Source of the DNA: an uncultured Drancourtella sp.
GTDB lineage: Bacteria > Bacillota > Clostridia > Lachnospirales > Lachnospiraceae
Direction: 5' to 3'
Length of the DNA stretch: 64,000 bases
Assembly (NCBI GenBank): GCA_937880845.1
Contig: CALFLL010000063.1
Location: 1-64,000 of the forward strand
The translations under genes were made by a program, and so were the position numbers. Positions within the stretch are counted from its first letter, which is position 1, and every line of letters starts with the position of its first letter. Shown here in pieces: positions 7,988-16,876 of the stretch. Under the pieces are notes generated by a model, which did not search any database, had not been told where the DNA came from, and saw only the letters and a list, made by a program, of their open reading frames with translations.

Positions 7988-8566
7988 TTATATATATTCT
8001 GTCAGTTCTTTTTTTGTTCCCGAAAAACGGAATAGTTTCTTACTTACTTTATGTTCACTTCGTTTCCATCCTTCGTTTCCAAAATCAATCATCTGTTTCA
8101 ACGCCTTTTTATCCTGCTCCGGAACAAATAAAACCAGATCTTTTGACGGAACCATAATGACTACATCATCTTTTAGCTTATCCGTACACACTTCCCAAAT
8201 ATGCCGTAAGCAAAGGGCACTTGCTTCATGTACTCCGTCTGCCAGAACGCCAAATCCTCCGTACATTGTATTTGAAAATACAAATTCCACATCTCGTACC
8301 AGATTTTTGCATGCTATATGATATAATTTTTCTATATCGGTTTTTGGAGGAAGCATGTCATCTTTTAAAATCTCGTATGAATCCTCACCTCTTTTTATGG
8401 CAAAAACAATCATCAATCCTCCCACGAATGAAATAACGGGAGCGTTTTCCGTTGTGATTATTTTTCCATTGGAAGCCAGATTGTCTTTCAGACTTTCTTT
8501 CACCCATGGATAGATATGCTCTCTTATCTTTTCAAAGCAATATTTTTCTTCTTGGTACTTCTCCAT
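7988..8566 (-). CDS. Conserved hypothetical protein, possibly DUF1444/DUF5688-like
   Basis: A 192-residue soluble protein of unknown function. It lacks a signal peptide and membrane segments. The middle (EKLYHIACKNLVRDVEF), a glycine-rich strand GGFGVLADGVHEASALC, and a later VIMVPSKDLVLFVPEQD segment vaguely recall the DUF1444 (YtpQ) or DUF5688 plan, but I cannot assign it with confidence. It stands alone between uppP and the divergent SleB-type hydrolase. Codon use looks like its neighbours, so it appears native and intact. Confidence 0.65.
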   Translation of the reverse strand: MEKYQEEKYCFEKIREHIYPWVKESLKDNLASNGKIITTENAPVISFVGGLMIVFAIKRGEDSYEILKDDMLPPKTDIEKLYHIACKNLVRDVEFVFSNTMYGGFGVLADGVHEASALCLRHIWEVCTDKLKDDVVIMVPSKDLVLFVPEQDKKALKQMIDFGNEGWKRSEHKVSKKLFRFSGTKKELTEYI

Positions 8567-8611
8567 CTTCTTTCTTCCCTTTCTACATGATTATTTATAT
8601 TTTATCAAAGT

Positions 8612-8640
8612 TTGATTAATTCCGCAATTTATAGTATACT
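8612..8640 (+). promoter_or_regulatory. Sigma-70 type promoter of the SleB-like hydrolase gene
   Basis: TTGATT (8612-8617), 17-bp spacer, TATACT (8635-8640), 38 bases upstream of the start codon. The spacing and boxes are near consensus. Confidence 0.7.
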
Positions 8641-8678
8641 CAAACTGTATTTAATTTTACGAAAGGATTCGGTATTTA

Positions 8679-9893
8679 ATGAAAGCAAAAATAAAACCTT
8701 TTTTACGTGCTTTTACTGCTTTCGCTTGTGCTGCCGTCCTGACGGTTTCTCCGGTTTTGGTTTCCGCCGAAGATTCGGTTTCCGATCTTGAACAGCAGAC
8801 ACAGGATCTGCAGTCTGAATTGCAGAGTTTAAACGAACAGCTTTCTTCTTTAAGTAAAGAGATTACGACTTTGGCTAAGAAGATTGAAAGCACAAATAAG
8901 GCCGCTGAGCAGGCCGAATTGGATTTGGCCGCCGCACGATTAGATGAAGAGCTTCAATACCAGTCGATGAAGAAACGTATTCAGTACATATACGAAAACG
9001 GGAATACTTCTGTTTTTGATATTTTGTTTTCTTCATCCAGTATGGCTGATTTTCTGAATCGTATGGAATTTGTATCCAATGTGACAGAGTATGACCGTAA
9101 AATGCTCCAGCGATTGAAGAAGCTGAGTCAGGATATCGACCAAAAAGAGAAAAACCTAAAGCATCAGCAGGAACAGCTTGATGCCATGCAAAAAAAGATG
9201 GCTTCCAAACAGGAAGAATTAAATTCAAAGATTGCATCCACAAACGGGAAGCTGGCTTCATCCTCTCAGGCTCTTGCACAGGCCAAAGCGGCACAGGAAG
9301 CCGCAAAAAAAGCTTTACAAGCCAAGACAGATGCGTATAACGCAGCCGGAACAAATACTTCAAAAAAAGAAGATGGCGGACAATCAAAGCCACCAACTCC
9401 TCAAAAGCCTTCCAAGCCGGATAATTCCAACGAAAATCAAAAACCGGAATCCGGTAATGGCAATCAAAACGGCGGAAGCAATAACAGCGGAAATAATAAC
9501 TCCGGTTCCGGAAACAATGATACAATACAAAAGCCTTCACAACCCGGAAATACAAGTGATCTTGTGCTTCTGGCAGCTATTTTGGAATGCGAGGCCGGTT
9601 CCACCAATTACGATGCACTTCTGGCTGTTGCCACTGTCATCATGAACCGTGTAGAAAGTCCTCGTTATCCAAATACCGTCCATGGTGTCATTTATCAGCG
9701 TGGACAATTTTCTCCGACATGGAACGGAAGTTTAAGCCGTGTTCTGGAACGTGGTCCTCGTCCGCTTTGTTATCAGGTAGCCCGTGATGCTCTAAACGGC
9801 AAACGTCTTGCTTCCGTAAGCGGATGTTATCAATTCCGTGCAGCTTCAACCGGCCACAGCGGCGTTGTAATCGGTGGAAATGTATTCTTCTAA
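8679..9893 (+). CDS. Secreted coiled-coil (PcsB/CwlO-like) cell-wall hydrolase with SleB domain
   Basis: A 404-residue exported protein. A signal peptide (residues 1-30, cleavage near VSAED) leads into a long coiled coil (about 32-225) resembling the N-terminal regulatory domain of PcsB/CwlO hydrolases, including RIQYIYENGNTSVFDILFSS, the region that in those families contacts FtsX. A Ser/Asn/Gly/Pro-rich linker (about 228-288) follows, then a SleB-type Hydrolase_2 domain (about 292-404: LAAILECEAGSTNYDALLAV, RGQFSPTW, YQFRA). The catalytic Glu is expected in LECEAG. It likely cuts peptidoglycan outside the membrane during growth or division. A single gene with its own promoter and a shared terminator. 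Confidence 0.88.
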   Translation: MKAKIKPFLRAFTAFACAAVLTVSPVLVSAEDSVSDLEQQTQDLQSELQSLNEQLSSLSKEITTLAKKIESTNKAAEQAELDLAAARLDEELQYQSMKKRIQYIYENGNTSVFDILFSSSSMADFLNRMEFVSNVTEYDRKMLQRLKKLSQDIDQKEKNLKHQQEQLDAMQKKMASKQEELNSKIASTNGKLASSSQALAQAKAAQEAAKKALQAKTDAYNAAGTNTSKKEDGGQSKPPTPQKPSKPDNSNENQKPESGNGNQNGGSNNSGNNNSGSGNNDTIQKPSQPGNTSDLVLLAAILECEAGSTNYDALLAVATVIMNRVESPRYPNTVHGVIYQRGQFSPTWNGSLSRVLERGPRPLCYQVARDALNGKRLASVSGCYQFRAASTGHSGVVIGGNVFF

Positions 9894-9903
9894 TTTTATA
9901 CAT

Positions 9904-9933
9904 AAAAAAAGTGGCTGAATCAGCCACTTTTTT
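9904..9933. terminator. Bidirectional terminator between the hydrolase and ftsH
   Basis: Stem GTGGCTG / CAGCCAC with loop AAT, flanked by seven A on the left and six T on the right, so it can stop transcription from both convergent genes. Confidence 0.92.
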
Positions 9934-9936
9934 ATG

Positions 9937-11778
9937 TTATTCATTCTGATCCTGAACAGAAGGTTTCTGATTCAAAATCATCATAAATTCATCTCCTGTA
10001 ATTGTTTCATGTTCATACAGATACTGAGAGATTTCATGAAGTTTCATGATATTGTCCTCTAAAATCTTTCTTGCTTTCTCATGCTGTGTCTTTACAAGAC
10101 TGATCACCTGTTTATCAATATCAGTAGCCGTATCATTAGAACATGCCAAAGAGGCATCTCCTCCCAAATACTGATTTGTGATATTTTGAAGTGCTACCAT
10201 ATCGAATTTTTCCGACATACCATACTGTGTGATCATCGCTCTTGCAATCTTTGTAGCCTGCTCAATGTCATTGGAAGCTCCCGTGGAACTAGAATGAAAG
10301 ATCAGTTCTTCTGCCGCCCTTCCGCCTGTGAACGTAGCAATCTTATTTTCCAGTTCTTCTTTTGACATCAGAAAATGTTCTTTTTCTTCCACCTGCATCG
10401 TATATCCTAAAGCACCGCTTGTCCTTGGAATGATCGTAATCTTCTGGACCGGTGCAGAATGTGTCTGCAGAGCCGCTACAAGAGCGTGACCCACTTCATG
10501 ATACGATACTCGCAGCTTTTCTTTATTAGAAAGAACTCTTGTCTTTTTCTCATATCCGGCAATGACAACTTCAACACTTGCTTCCATATCTGCCTGTGTT
10601 GCAAATCTTCTTCCTTCCCGTACTGCTCTGAGAGCCGCTTCGTTTACGATGTTGGCAAGCTCTGCACCGGATGCACCTGCAGTCATTTTTGCAATCTCAT
10701 CAAAATCTACATTATCCGCAATTTTAATCTTCTTTGCATGTACTTTCAAAATAGCTGCACGTCCTGACATATCCGGCAATTCTACCGGTATCCTTCTGTC
10801 AAAACGTCCCGGACGAAGAAGTGCAGGGTCTAGAGAATCCGGCCTGTTTGTCGCCGCAAGAATTACCACTCCTTTAGAGCCATCAAAACCGTCCATTTCT
10901 GTAAGAAGCTGGTTTAATGTCTGTTCTCTTTCATCATTTCCACCTACTTGTCCGTCTCTTTTCTTACCAATGGTATCAATTTCATCAATGAATACGATAC
11001 ACGGAGCTTTCTCATTTGCCTGTTTGAAAAGATCACGCACTTTGGCAGCTCCCATACCTACGAACATTTCTACAAACTCGGAACCGGAAATAGAAAAGAA
11101 TGGTACATTTGCTTCCCCTGCAACTGCCTTTGCCAGCAATGTCTTTCCTGTTCCCGGAGGACCGACCAGCAAAGCACCTTTAGGCATTGTCGCCCCGATT
11201 TCTCTGTATTTTTGCGGATTATGAAGAAAATCTACAATTTCTGTCAAAAGTTCCTTTGCTTCATCTTCTCCTGCCACATCCGAAAAATGGATTCCCGAAT
11301 CTGATTGTACATAAATCTTGGCATTGCTCTTTCCCATGCCAAACGCCATGGAATTTGCTCCTCCGCCCATTTTTTTCGCCATTCTCTTTGCAAGCCAGTT
11401 TCCTATAAAGATAAAAATGGCGATCGGAACTACATAAGATAAAATAAGACTCAGCCATATAGGCATCTGTTCATCAATGTTTTGTGAGAACTTTGCCCCG
11501 GATTCATACAAACGATCTACAAGTTCCGGGTCATTCATCTTTCCGGTCTTATACATCTGTTCTTCATTCTTATCCGTAAATACAATTTCTGTATCTTTGA
11601 CTTCTACCAAACCGATATCCTTATTTTCCATCATGGTCATAAATGTTCCATAATCTACTTTTTTCACTTTTCTTTCAGAAATACTCGGGAAAAGCAGACC
11701 GTTTAACAACATGATCATGACTATGACAATAACAGCATATATCATCAACGGTTTTTTGGGTGATTTTACTTCTTTCAT
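9937..11778 (-). CDS. ftsH: ATP-dependent zinc metalloprotease FtsH
   Basis: A 613-residue membrane-anchored AAA+ protease that degrades misfolded and regulatory membrane proteins. Two N-terminal membrane segments (about 12-30 and 108-127) flank an external domain. The AAA module has Walker A GPPGTGKT at 206-213, Walker B FIDEID and the second region of homology ending NRPDSLDPALLRPGRFDRRI. The zinc site is HEVGH at 427-431. Length is normal. It stands alone; a 5-4-5 dyad CGACA-TGTT-TGTCG lies upstream (11818-11831) beside a TATACT box, a possible operator whose regulator is unknown. Confidence 0.97.
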   Translation of the reverse strand: MKEVKSPKKPLMIYAVIVIVMIMLLNGLLFPSISERKVKKVDYGTFMTMMENKDIGLVEVKDTEIVFTDKNEEQMYKTGKMNDPELVDRLYESGAKFSQNIDEQMPIWLSLILSYVVPIAIFIFIGNWLAKRMAKKMGGGANSMAFGMGKSNAKIYVQSDSGIHFSDVAGEDEAKELLTEIVDFLHNPQKYREIGATMPKGALLVGPPGTGKTLLAKAVAGEANVPFFSISGSEFVEMFVGMGAAKVRDLFKQANEKAPCIVFIDEIDTIGKKRDGQVGGNDEREQTLNQLLTEMDGFDGSKGVVILAATNRPDSLDPALLRPGRFDRRIPVELPDMSGRAAILKVHAKKIKIADNVDFDEIAKMTAGASGAELANIVNEAALRAVREGRRFATQADMEASVEVVIAGYEKKTRVLSNKEKLRVSYHEVGHALVAALQTHSAPVQKITIIPRTSGALGYTMQVEEKEHFLMSKEELENKIATFTGGRAAEELIFHSSSTGASNDIEQATKIARAMITQYGMSEKFDMVALQNITNQYLGGDASLACSNDTATDIDKQVISLVKTQHEKARKILEDNIMKLHEISQYLYEHETITGDEFMMILNQKPSVQDQNE

Positions 11779-11879
11779 ACAATTTCTCCCTTCCTGTTTT
11801 CTTGTTCTAGTATATCACGACATGTTTGTCGAAACTGTGGAGATTTTATTAAGCTTTTCTAAAATCATATCCCGTTATT

Positions 11880-12386
11880 TTATAAAATTTTTTCATATGC
11901 ATAACGCATTCTTCCCGTTACAAGATAGATATATCCGCAATATTCAAACCCGTTCTTTAAAAGCCAGTTCTGCATGATCTTATTATCTTTATGCGTATCT
12001 ATCCTAATACTTGTCTTTCCTTCTTTTTCCGCCATTTCCTCTGCAAATTTCAGCAAAGCCCCGGCTGCTCCTTTTCTTTTATATGCATTGTGTGAGGCCA
12101 GTCTGTGCATGATCAGAGATTCTGTATTTGTCTTGGTTTTCCACTGTCCTTCTTTGATATATCTGTATGTTATTTCTTCTTTCGTCGAAATGACAGATGT
12201 GGCAATAATACGCCCTTCTTCTTCAAGTACATAACTTTCCTCTTTTTCAATATCTTCCAGTATCACCTCTTCTGTCGGATAATTGTCCTGCCACTGGTCT
12301 ATCCCAAGTTCTCTGAATTTCTGTTGTGCCATATGAATGATTTCCATAACATCCTGAATATCTTTTTTCTCTGTTTTTCGTATCAT
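11880..12386 (-). CDS. GNAT family N-acetyltransferase
   Basis: A 168-residue acetyltransferase of the GNAT fold. The acetyl-CoA loop is seen in LASHNAYKRKGAAGALLKFA (about 111-130) and the C-terminal strand pair in NWLLKNGFEYCGYIYL. The N-terminal IRKTEKKDIQDVMEIIHMAQ is the usual first helix. The substrate is unknown; such stand-alone proteins acetylate small amines, amino acids or protein ends. It is a single gene with the same direction as ftsH and about 100 bases upstream of it. Confidence 0.88.
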   Translation of the reverse strand: MIRKTEKKDIQDVMEIIHMAQQKFRELGIDQWQDNYPTEEVILEDIEKEESYVLEEEGRIIATSVISTKEEITYRYIKEGQWKTKTNTESLIMHRLASHNAYKRKGAAGALLKFAEEMAEKEGKTSIRIDTHKDNKIMQNWLLKNGFEYCGYIYLVTGRMRYAYEKIL

Positions 12387-12444
12387 CTCTTTTATCCTTT
12401 CATCTATAATTGAGTATTATATCATATTTGTTTTTGTCTGATAA

Positions 12445-12473
12445 CAAAAAATTACGCCGGATAAACCGGCGCA
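12445..12473 (-). terminator. Terminator of the phosphotransferase-fold gene
   Basis: Stem CGCCGG / CCGGCG at 12455-12471, with six A at 12445-12450 that read as a T run on the minus strand. Confidence 0.8.
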
Positions 12474-12488
12474 ATCCGAAATTTTATT

Positions 12489-13241
12489 TTATTGATAATC
12501 TAAAATATCAATCCATTTCATAAGAAATTCTTTTTCCATAGAATCATCTTTTGTTAGTTGTGCTGCCGCTACGATCGGAAGCCATTGTTGCACATATTGC
12601 CTTGCCGTATCGCTTTTCTTGCAGAACAACTTCAAATATTTATCTGCAAGTTCCTGATTCCGCAAAGCAAACATTAAATATGTCATAGCTGCATCTGCAC
12701 TGGCATTTCCTTGTGTAGCATGAGCCCAATCTACAATATAAACTTTACCGTCATCTCCGATGATGATATTGCTCGGATTAAAATCCCCATGACATACCTT
12801 ATGATGATTTGGCATACTGTCCAGTCTTGTCAATAGTTCATATCTTGTCGTAGCATCCACTACGTTTTTCAGGCTGTTTATCTGGCGACTCAGTTTGTCT
12901 TTTAATTTATTCAGAAGCGGTGCTGTCTTACTATGTACTTCCAATTGCAAATCTACAAATTGTTCCATATATTCATCCAGTTTTTCCGGATGTTCTTTCA
13001 TCAGCTCTTCCAGTGTTTTCCCTGTTTTATATTCAACAATAAGAGTCCATTTCCCATCAATCTGTCCAACACTTTTTACCTTTGGTACATTTAAACCGGT
13101 CGCTTCTACTCTTGCCTGGTTCAGCGCTTCATTAAATACGTTTTCTTTTGGATGAGATGATTCAAATACTTTTGCGATTCCTTCTTCGCACCGATAAACT
13201 TTTTTATATGGCCGTTCCACAATTACATTTTCGAGTTTCAT
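12489..13241 (-). CDS. Aminoglycoside phosphotransferase/choline kinase-fold protein (TIGR02172-like)
   Basis: A 250-residue protein of the APH kinase fold. The catalytic loop HGDFNPSNII (about 155-164) has the catalytic Asp and metal-binding Asn, and IVDWAHA (about 174-180) supplies the second metal Asp. The N-terminal part (KVYRCEEGIAKVFES) matches the ATP-binding lobe. This architecture matches the TIGR02172 group, whose substrate is not known; similarity to aminoglycoside kinases does not imply drug resistance. It is flanked by its own terminator and by adhE upstream, all co-directional but well separated. Confidence 0.82.
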   Translation of the reverse strand: MKLENVIVERPYKKVYRCEEGIAKVFESSHPKENVFNEALNQARVEATGLNVPKVKSVGQIDGKWTLIVEYKTGKTLEELMKEHPEKLDEYMEQFVDLQLEVHSKTAPLLNKLKDKLSRQINSLKNVVDATTRYELLTRLDSMPNHHKVCHGDFNPSNIIIGDDGKVYIVDWAHATQGNASADAAMTYLMFALRNQELADKYLKLFCKKSDTARQYVQQWLPIVAAAQLTKDDSMEKEFLMKWIDILDYQ

Positions 13242-13353
13242 AAGCTTACCTCCTGTCCGCCCTAAAATTACATTTATTTGTTCATATTATATCATGTTTT
13301 TCTGATAATTTTAATATTTTTTGTTAACTATTAGAATTTTTAATACAAGATAT

Positions 13354-13396
13354 AAAAGCAGGCCCAACCGTATTTAAAATAGATTGAGCCTGTTCT
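13354..13396 (-). terminator. adhE terminator
   Basis: Imperfect stem CAGGCCCAA / TTGAGCCTG (13359-13367 with 13384-13392, one mismatch), with four A at 13354-13357 giving T on the minus strand. Confidence 0.75.
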
Positions 13397-13401
13397 TTTA
13401 A

Positions 13402-16014
13402 TTATTTCCCATAGTAAGATTTCAAGTAAAGTTCTTTGATTTCTGAAAGTAAAGGATATCTTGGGTTTGCACCTGTACACTGATCGTTAAATGCCTGCTC
13501 AACCATTTCGTCCAAAGTAGCAAGGAAATCTTCTTCTTTGATTCCCCAGTCTTTGATGGTTGCCGGAATTCCGATCGTTTTCTTTAATTCTTCCAATTTT
13601 TTACAGAATAATTCTACTGTTTCCGCATCATCTTTTCCACAGATTCCGGCAAATCTTGCCGCTTCGGCATATCTTGCCTGAGCATGCGGATATTGATACT
13701 GTGAGAATGTTCCCATCTTTGTCGGAACTTCTGCTGCATTATAGCGGATCACATTTGTCAGAAGAAGTGCATTGGCTACACCATGCGGAATATGGTGAAA
13801 TGCTCCCAACTTATGTGCCATGGAATGGTTAAGTCCAAGGAATGCATTGGCAAATGCCATACCTGCCATACAGGATGCATTGGCCATTTTCTCTCTTGCA
13901 ATCGGATCATTTGCTCCGTTTTCATAAGCTGACGGAAGATAATCAAATACTGTTTTGATTGCTTTTAATGCAAGACCGTCTGTATATTCTGTTGCCATAA
14001 TGGATACATATGCCTCAATAGCATGTGTCATAACATCAATACCTGAAGCACTTGTCAGTCCTTTTGGCTGTGTCATCATGTTGTCAACGTCTACAATTGC
14101 CATGTTTGGAAGTAATTCGTAATCAGCCAGAGGCCATTTTACTCCTGTTTCAGCATCTGTAATGATTGCAAACGGTGTAACTTCAGATCCCGTACCAGAT
14201 GATGTAGGAATAGCTACAAAGTAAGCTTTTTCACCCATTTTTGGGAATTTGTAAACTCTCTTACGGATATCCATAAAGTCCATGGCCATATCTTCAAAGT
14301 TTACCTCCGGATGTTCGTACATTACCCACATGATCTTTGCTGCGTCCATTGCGGAACCTCCTCCGAGTGCAATAATCGTATCCGGTTCAAATGCTCTCAT
14401 CTGATCTGTTCCTTTCATTGCACACTGTAATGTCGGATCCGGTGCAACTTCATAGAAACAAGTGTGTTGGATTCCCATTTCATCCAGTTTATCTTCGATT
14501 GGTTTTACATAACCGTTTTTATATAAGAAAGAGTCTGTAACAATAAAAGCTTTCTTCTTATTCATTTCTGTTCCCAGTTCGTCAAGTGCTACAGGCATAC
14601 AGCCTTTTTTAAAGTAAACTTTTTCAGGTGTTCTGAACCAAAGCATATTTTCTCTCCTCTCAGCCACAGTCTTAATGTTGATCAGATGTTTTACTCCCAC
14701 GTTTTCAGATACAGAGTTTCCACCCCATGATCCACATCCAAGTGTCAATGACGGAGCAAGTTTGAAGTTGTATAAATCACCGATTCCTCCCTGAGAAGAA
14801 GGTGTATTGACAAGAATACGGCAAGTTTTCATTGCTGCTGCGTGTTTTGCCATTTTTTCTTTTTCTGCTGTATTGATATACAGTGAAGAGGTATGTCCAT
14901 AACCACCGTCAGCTACTAACTGTTCTGCTTTTACTAGTGCTTCATCAAATGTTTTTGCCTTATACATTGCAAGTACCGGTGAAAGTTTTTCGTGAGCAAA
15001 TTCTTCTGAAATATCTACGGATTCTACTTCACCAATCAAGATTTTTGTGTTTTTCGGAACATCAACGCCTGCAAGCTTGGCAATCGTGTACGCTGTCTGT
15101 CCAACAATCTTTGCATTCAATGCACCATTTATGATAATGGTTTTTCTTACTTTTTCGATTTCATCTTTTTTAAGGAAATAACATCCGCGATATGCAAATT
15201 CCTTTTTTACTTCCTCATATACGCTTTCCAAAACTGTAACGGACTGTTCCGATGCACAGATCATACCATTATCAAATGTCTTGGAATGGATGATGGAGTT
15301 TACTGCAAGTCTGATATCGGCTGTTTCATCAATAATCGCCGGTGTGTTTCCGGCTCCTACTCCTAAAGCCGGTTTTCCTGAAGAATACGCTGCTTTTACC
15401 ATTCCAGGACCGCCTGTTGCCAGAATAATGTCAGATTCTTTCATAACTTCATTTGTCAATTCAAGAGACGGAACATCTATCCATCCGATGATTCCTTCCG
15501 GAGCACCTGCTTTTATAGCCGCATCAAGGACAACTTTTGCTGCTGCAATCGTACATGCCTTTGCACGCGGATGTGGACTGATGATAATAGCATTTCTTGT
15601 TTTTAAAGCAAGTAACGTTTTAAAAATTGCAGTAGATGTCGGATTCGTAGTTGGAATAACTGCAGCGATCAAACCAATCGGTTCTGCGATTTTTTTTGTT
15701 CCGAACGCTTTATCTTCCTCAATTACACCACATGTTTTTGTATTTTTATATGCATTATATATATATTCTGCTGCATAATGATTTTTAATGATTTTATCTT
15801 CAACAACGCCCATCCCTGTTTCTTCAACTGCCATTTTTGCAAGTGGGATACGCTGTTTATTTGCTGCCATAGCTGCTTCGAAAAAGATTTTATCAACTTG
15901 TTCCTGAGTAAATGTAGCAAATACTTTCTGAGCTTCTCTCATCTCTTTCATTTTTGATGTCAATGCTTCTACATTGTCAATTACTGCTGCTACTTCTCTT
16001 TGCTTTGTCGCCAT
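13402..16014 (-). CDS. adhE: Bifunctional aldehyde-alcohol dehydrogenase AdhE
   Basis: An 870-residue fusion that reduces acetyl-CoA to acetaldehyde and then ethanol, using two NADH, to dispose of fermentation electrons. The N-terminal half (about 1-440) is a CoA-acylating aldehyde dehydrogenase with the catalytic Cys in NGMICASEQS. The C-terminal half (about 460-870) is an iron alcohol dehydrogenase with GGGSAMDAAK for NAD and the metal-binding histidines in NHSMAHKLGAFHHIPHG. Length matches AdhE, which forms helical filaments (spirosomes). It has its own near-consensus promoter overlapped by two Rex-like sites, which suggests repression when NADH is low. Confidence 0.97.
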   Translation of the reverse strand: MATKQREVAAVIDNVEALTSKMKEMREAQKVFATFTQEQVDKIFFEAAMAANKQRIPLAKMAVEETGMGVVEDKIIKNHYAAEYIYNAYKNTKTCGVIEEDKAFGTKKIAEPIGLIAAVIPTTNPTSTAIFKTLLALKTRNAIIISPHPRAKACTIAAAKVVLDAAIKAGAPEGIIGWIDVPSLELTNEVMKESDIILATGGPGMVKAAYSSGKPALGVGAGNTPAIIDETADIRLAVNSIIHSKTFDNGMICASEQSVTVLESVYEEVKKEFAYRGCYFLKKDEIEKVRKTIIINGALNAKIVGQTAYTIAKLAGVDVPKNTKILIGEVESVDISEEFAHEKLSPVLAMYKAKTFDEALVKAEQLVADGGYGHTSSLYINTAEKEKMAKHAAAMKTCRILVNTPSSQGGIGDLYNFKLAPSLTLGCGSWGGNSVSENVGVKHLINIKTVAERRENMLWFRTPEKVYFKKGCMPVALDELGTEMNKKKAFIVTDSFLYKNGYVKPIEDKLDEMGIQHTCFYEVAPDPTLQCAMKGTDQMRAFEPDTIIALGGGSAMDAAKIMWVMYEHPEVNFEDMAMDFMDIRKRVYKFPKMGEKAYFVAIPTSSGTGSEVTPFAIITDAETGVKWPLADYELLPNMAIVDVDNMMTQPKGLTSASGIDVMTHAIEAYVSIMATEYTDGLALKAIKTVFDYLPSAYENGANDPIAREKMANASCMAGMAFANAFLGLNHSMAHKLGAFHHIPHGVANALLLTNVIRYNAAEVPTKMGTFSQYQYPHAQARYAEAARFAGICGKDDAETVELFCKKLEELKKTIGIPATIKDWGIKEEDFLATLDEMVEQAFNDQCTGANPRYPLLSEIKELYLKSYYGK

Positions 16015-16060
16015 GCTTATTTCCTCCTAAAATCCAAAACAATTTCGTTTCACTGAGGTC

Positions 16061-16089
16061 AGTATATAATATCGTTAATTATTTGTCAA
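16061..16089 (-). promoter_or_regulatory. adhE promoter
   Basis: On the minus strand TTGACA (16084-16089) and TATACT (16061-16066) are separated by exactly 17 bp. The start codon lies 47 bases further on, after GGAGGAAATAAGC. Confidence 0.8.
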
Positions 16090-16114
16090 TAATTTTTCGT
16101 CAATTTTTTAACGA
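16072..16114. promoter_or_regulatory. Two tandem Rex-like operators over the adhE promoter
   Basis: Two 7-4-7 sites: TCGTTAA-TTAT-TTGTCAA (16072-16089), which covers the -35 and spacer, and TCGTCAA-TTTT-TTAACGA (16097-16114) just upstream. Clostridial Rex sites are described as TTGTTAA-N4-TTAACAA, and these keep the arm length, spacing and most bases. Rex binding is inference; no rex gene lies in the window. Confidence 0.6.
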
Positions 16115-16198
16115 TATTTTATGTTTTTATATTATGCACAAGAAACTATATTTGATTCTCTCCTAATTTATAAGATTGTTCTAAAAATTTTATAGTAC

Positions 16199-16229
16199 AA
16201 AAAAGGCTATTCCCTAATGGGAATAGCCT
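16199..16229 (-). terminator. Terminator of the ribosomal superoperon
   Basis: Perfect 11-bp stem AGGCTATTCCC / GGGAATAGCCT with loop TAAT, followed on the minus strand by a run of six T. It closes the S10-spc-alpha transcript after rplQ. Confidence 0.93.
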
Positions 16230-16243
16230 CACATTCATTAAAA

Positions 16244-16771
16244 TTAAACTAATTCAATGAATACTTCCATCGCAGCGTCACCTTTACGCTGACCAATCTT
16301 AACGATTCTTGTATAACCACCGTTACGATCCTGGTATTTTGGTGCGATTTCTGTAAATAATTTGTTTACCAAATCAACTTCTTTTGCTGATCTCTTCTTT
16401 CCCTCTGTAACTTCTTTCACAGGGCAAAGAACTTTCAGCATTTCACGACGTGCGTGAAGTCTGGATGGTAAATCTTTTTTGATTGTTTTTTCTACTTCAT
16501 CATAAACGGTTACTTTTTTTCCGTCTACAACTTCTTTTACACGTTTTCCATCAGCATCTTTACGTGCAACTTTTGCTTTTACAGTAACTTCTTCAAAGTT
16601 ATCTTTTTCTCTTACTGCAGCTGCAATCAGTCCTTCAGCAATTTTACGGATTTCTTTTGCTTTTGCTTCAGTTGTTCTAATTCTTCCGTTGTTGATCAGC
16701 GCTGTTACCTGATTTCTTAATAAAGCTTTTCTAAGATCGCTTCTTCTGCCAAGTTTTCTATATTTTGCCAT
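16244..16771 (-). CDS. rplQ: 50S ribosomal protein L17
   Basis: A 175-residue L17, longer than the 115-130 residues of most bacteria. The core (AKYRKLGRRSDLRKALLRNQ at the start, NGGYTRIVKIGQRKGDAAM near the end) is standard, while about 50 residues in the middle (around 65-115, KVARKDADGKRVKEVVDG) form a charged insertion that I recall from other Lachnospiraceae. The start is set at 16771, where the family begins MAKYRK, 5 bases after a GGAGG. It is the last gene of the alpha operon, after rpoA. Confidence 0.97.
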   Translation of the reverse strand: MAKYRKLGRRSDLRKALLRNQVTALINNGRIRTTEAKAKEIRKIAEGLIAAAVREKDNFEEVTVKAKVARKDADGKRVKEVVDGKKVTVYDEVEKTIKKDLPSRLHARREMLKVLCPVKEVTEGKKRSAKEVDLVNKLFTEIAPKYQDRNGGYTRIVKIGQRKGDAAMEVFIELV

Positions 16772-16876
16772 TGTATAAATCCTCCACAATATTACATCTG
16801 ATTATGCATCTTCGGTCTTACTAGTCAAATGCCCCACCGTACTCTTCGGATTTACCGGCGGGAAATTTGGTATCTA

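Noticed and set aside
12489..13241. Aminoglycoside resistance gene
   Set aside because: Only the general kinase fold is shared; the sequence fits the TIGR02172-type group of unknown substrate better, and there is no mobile context.
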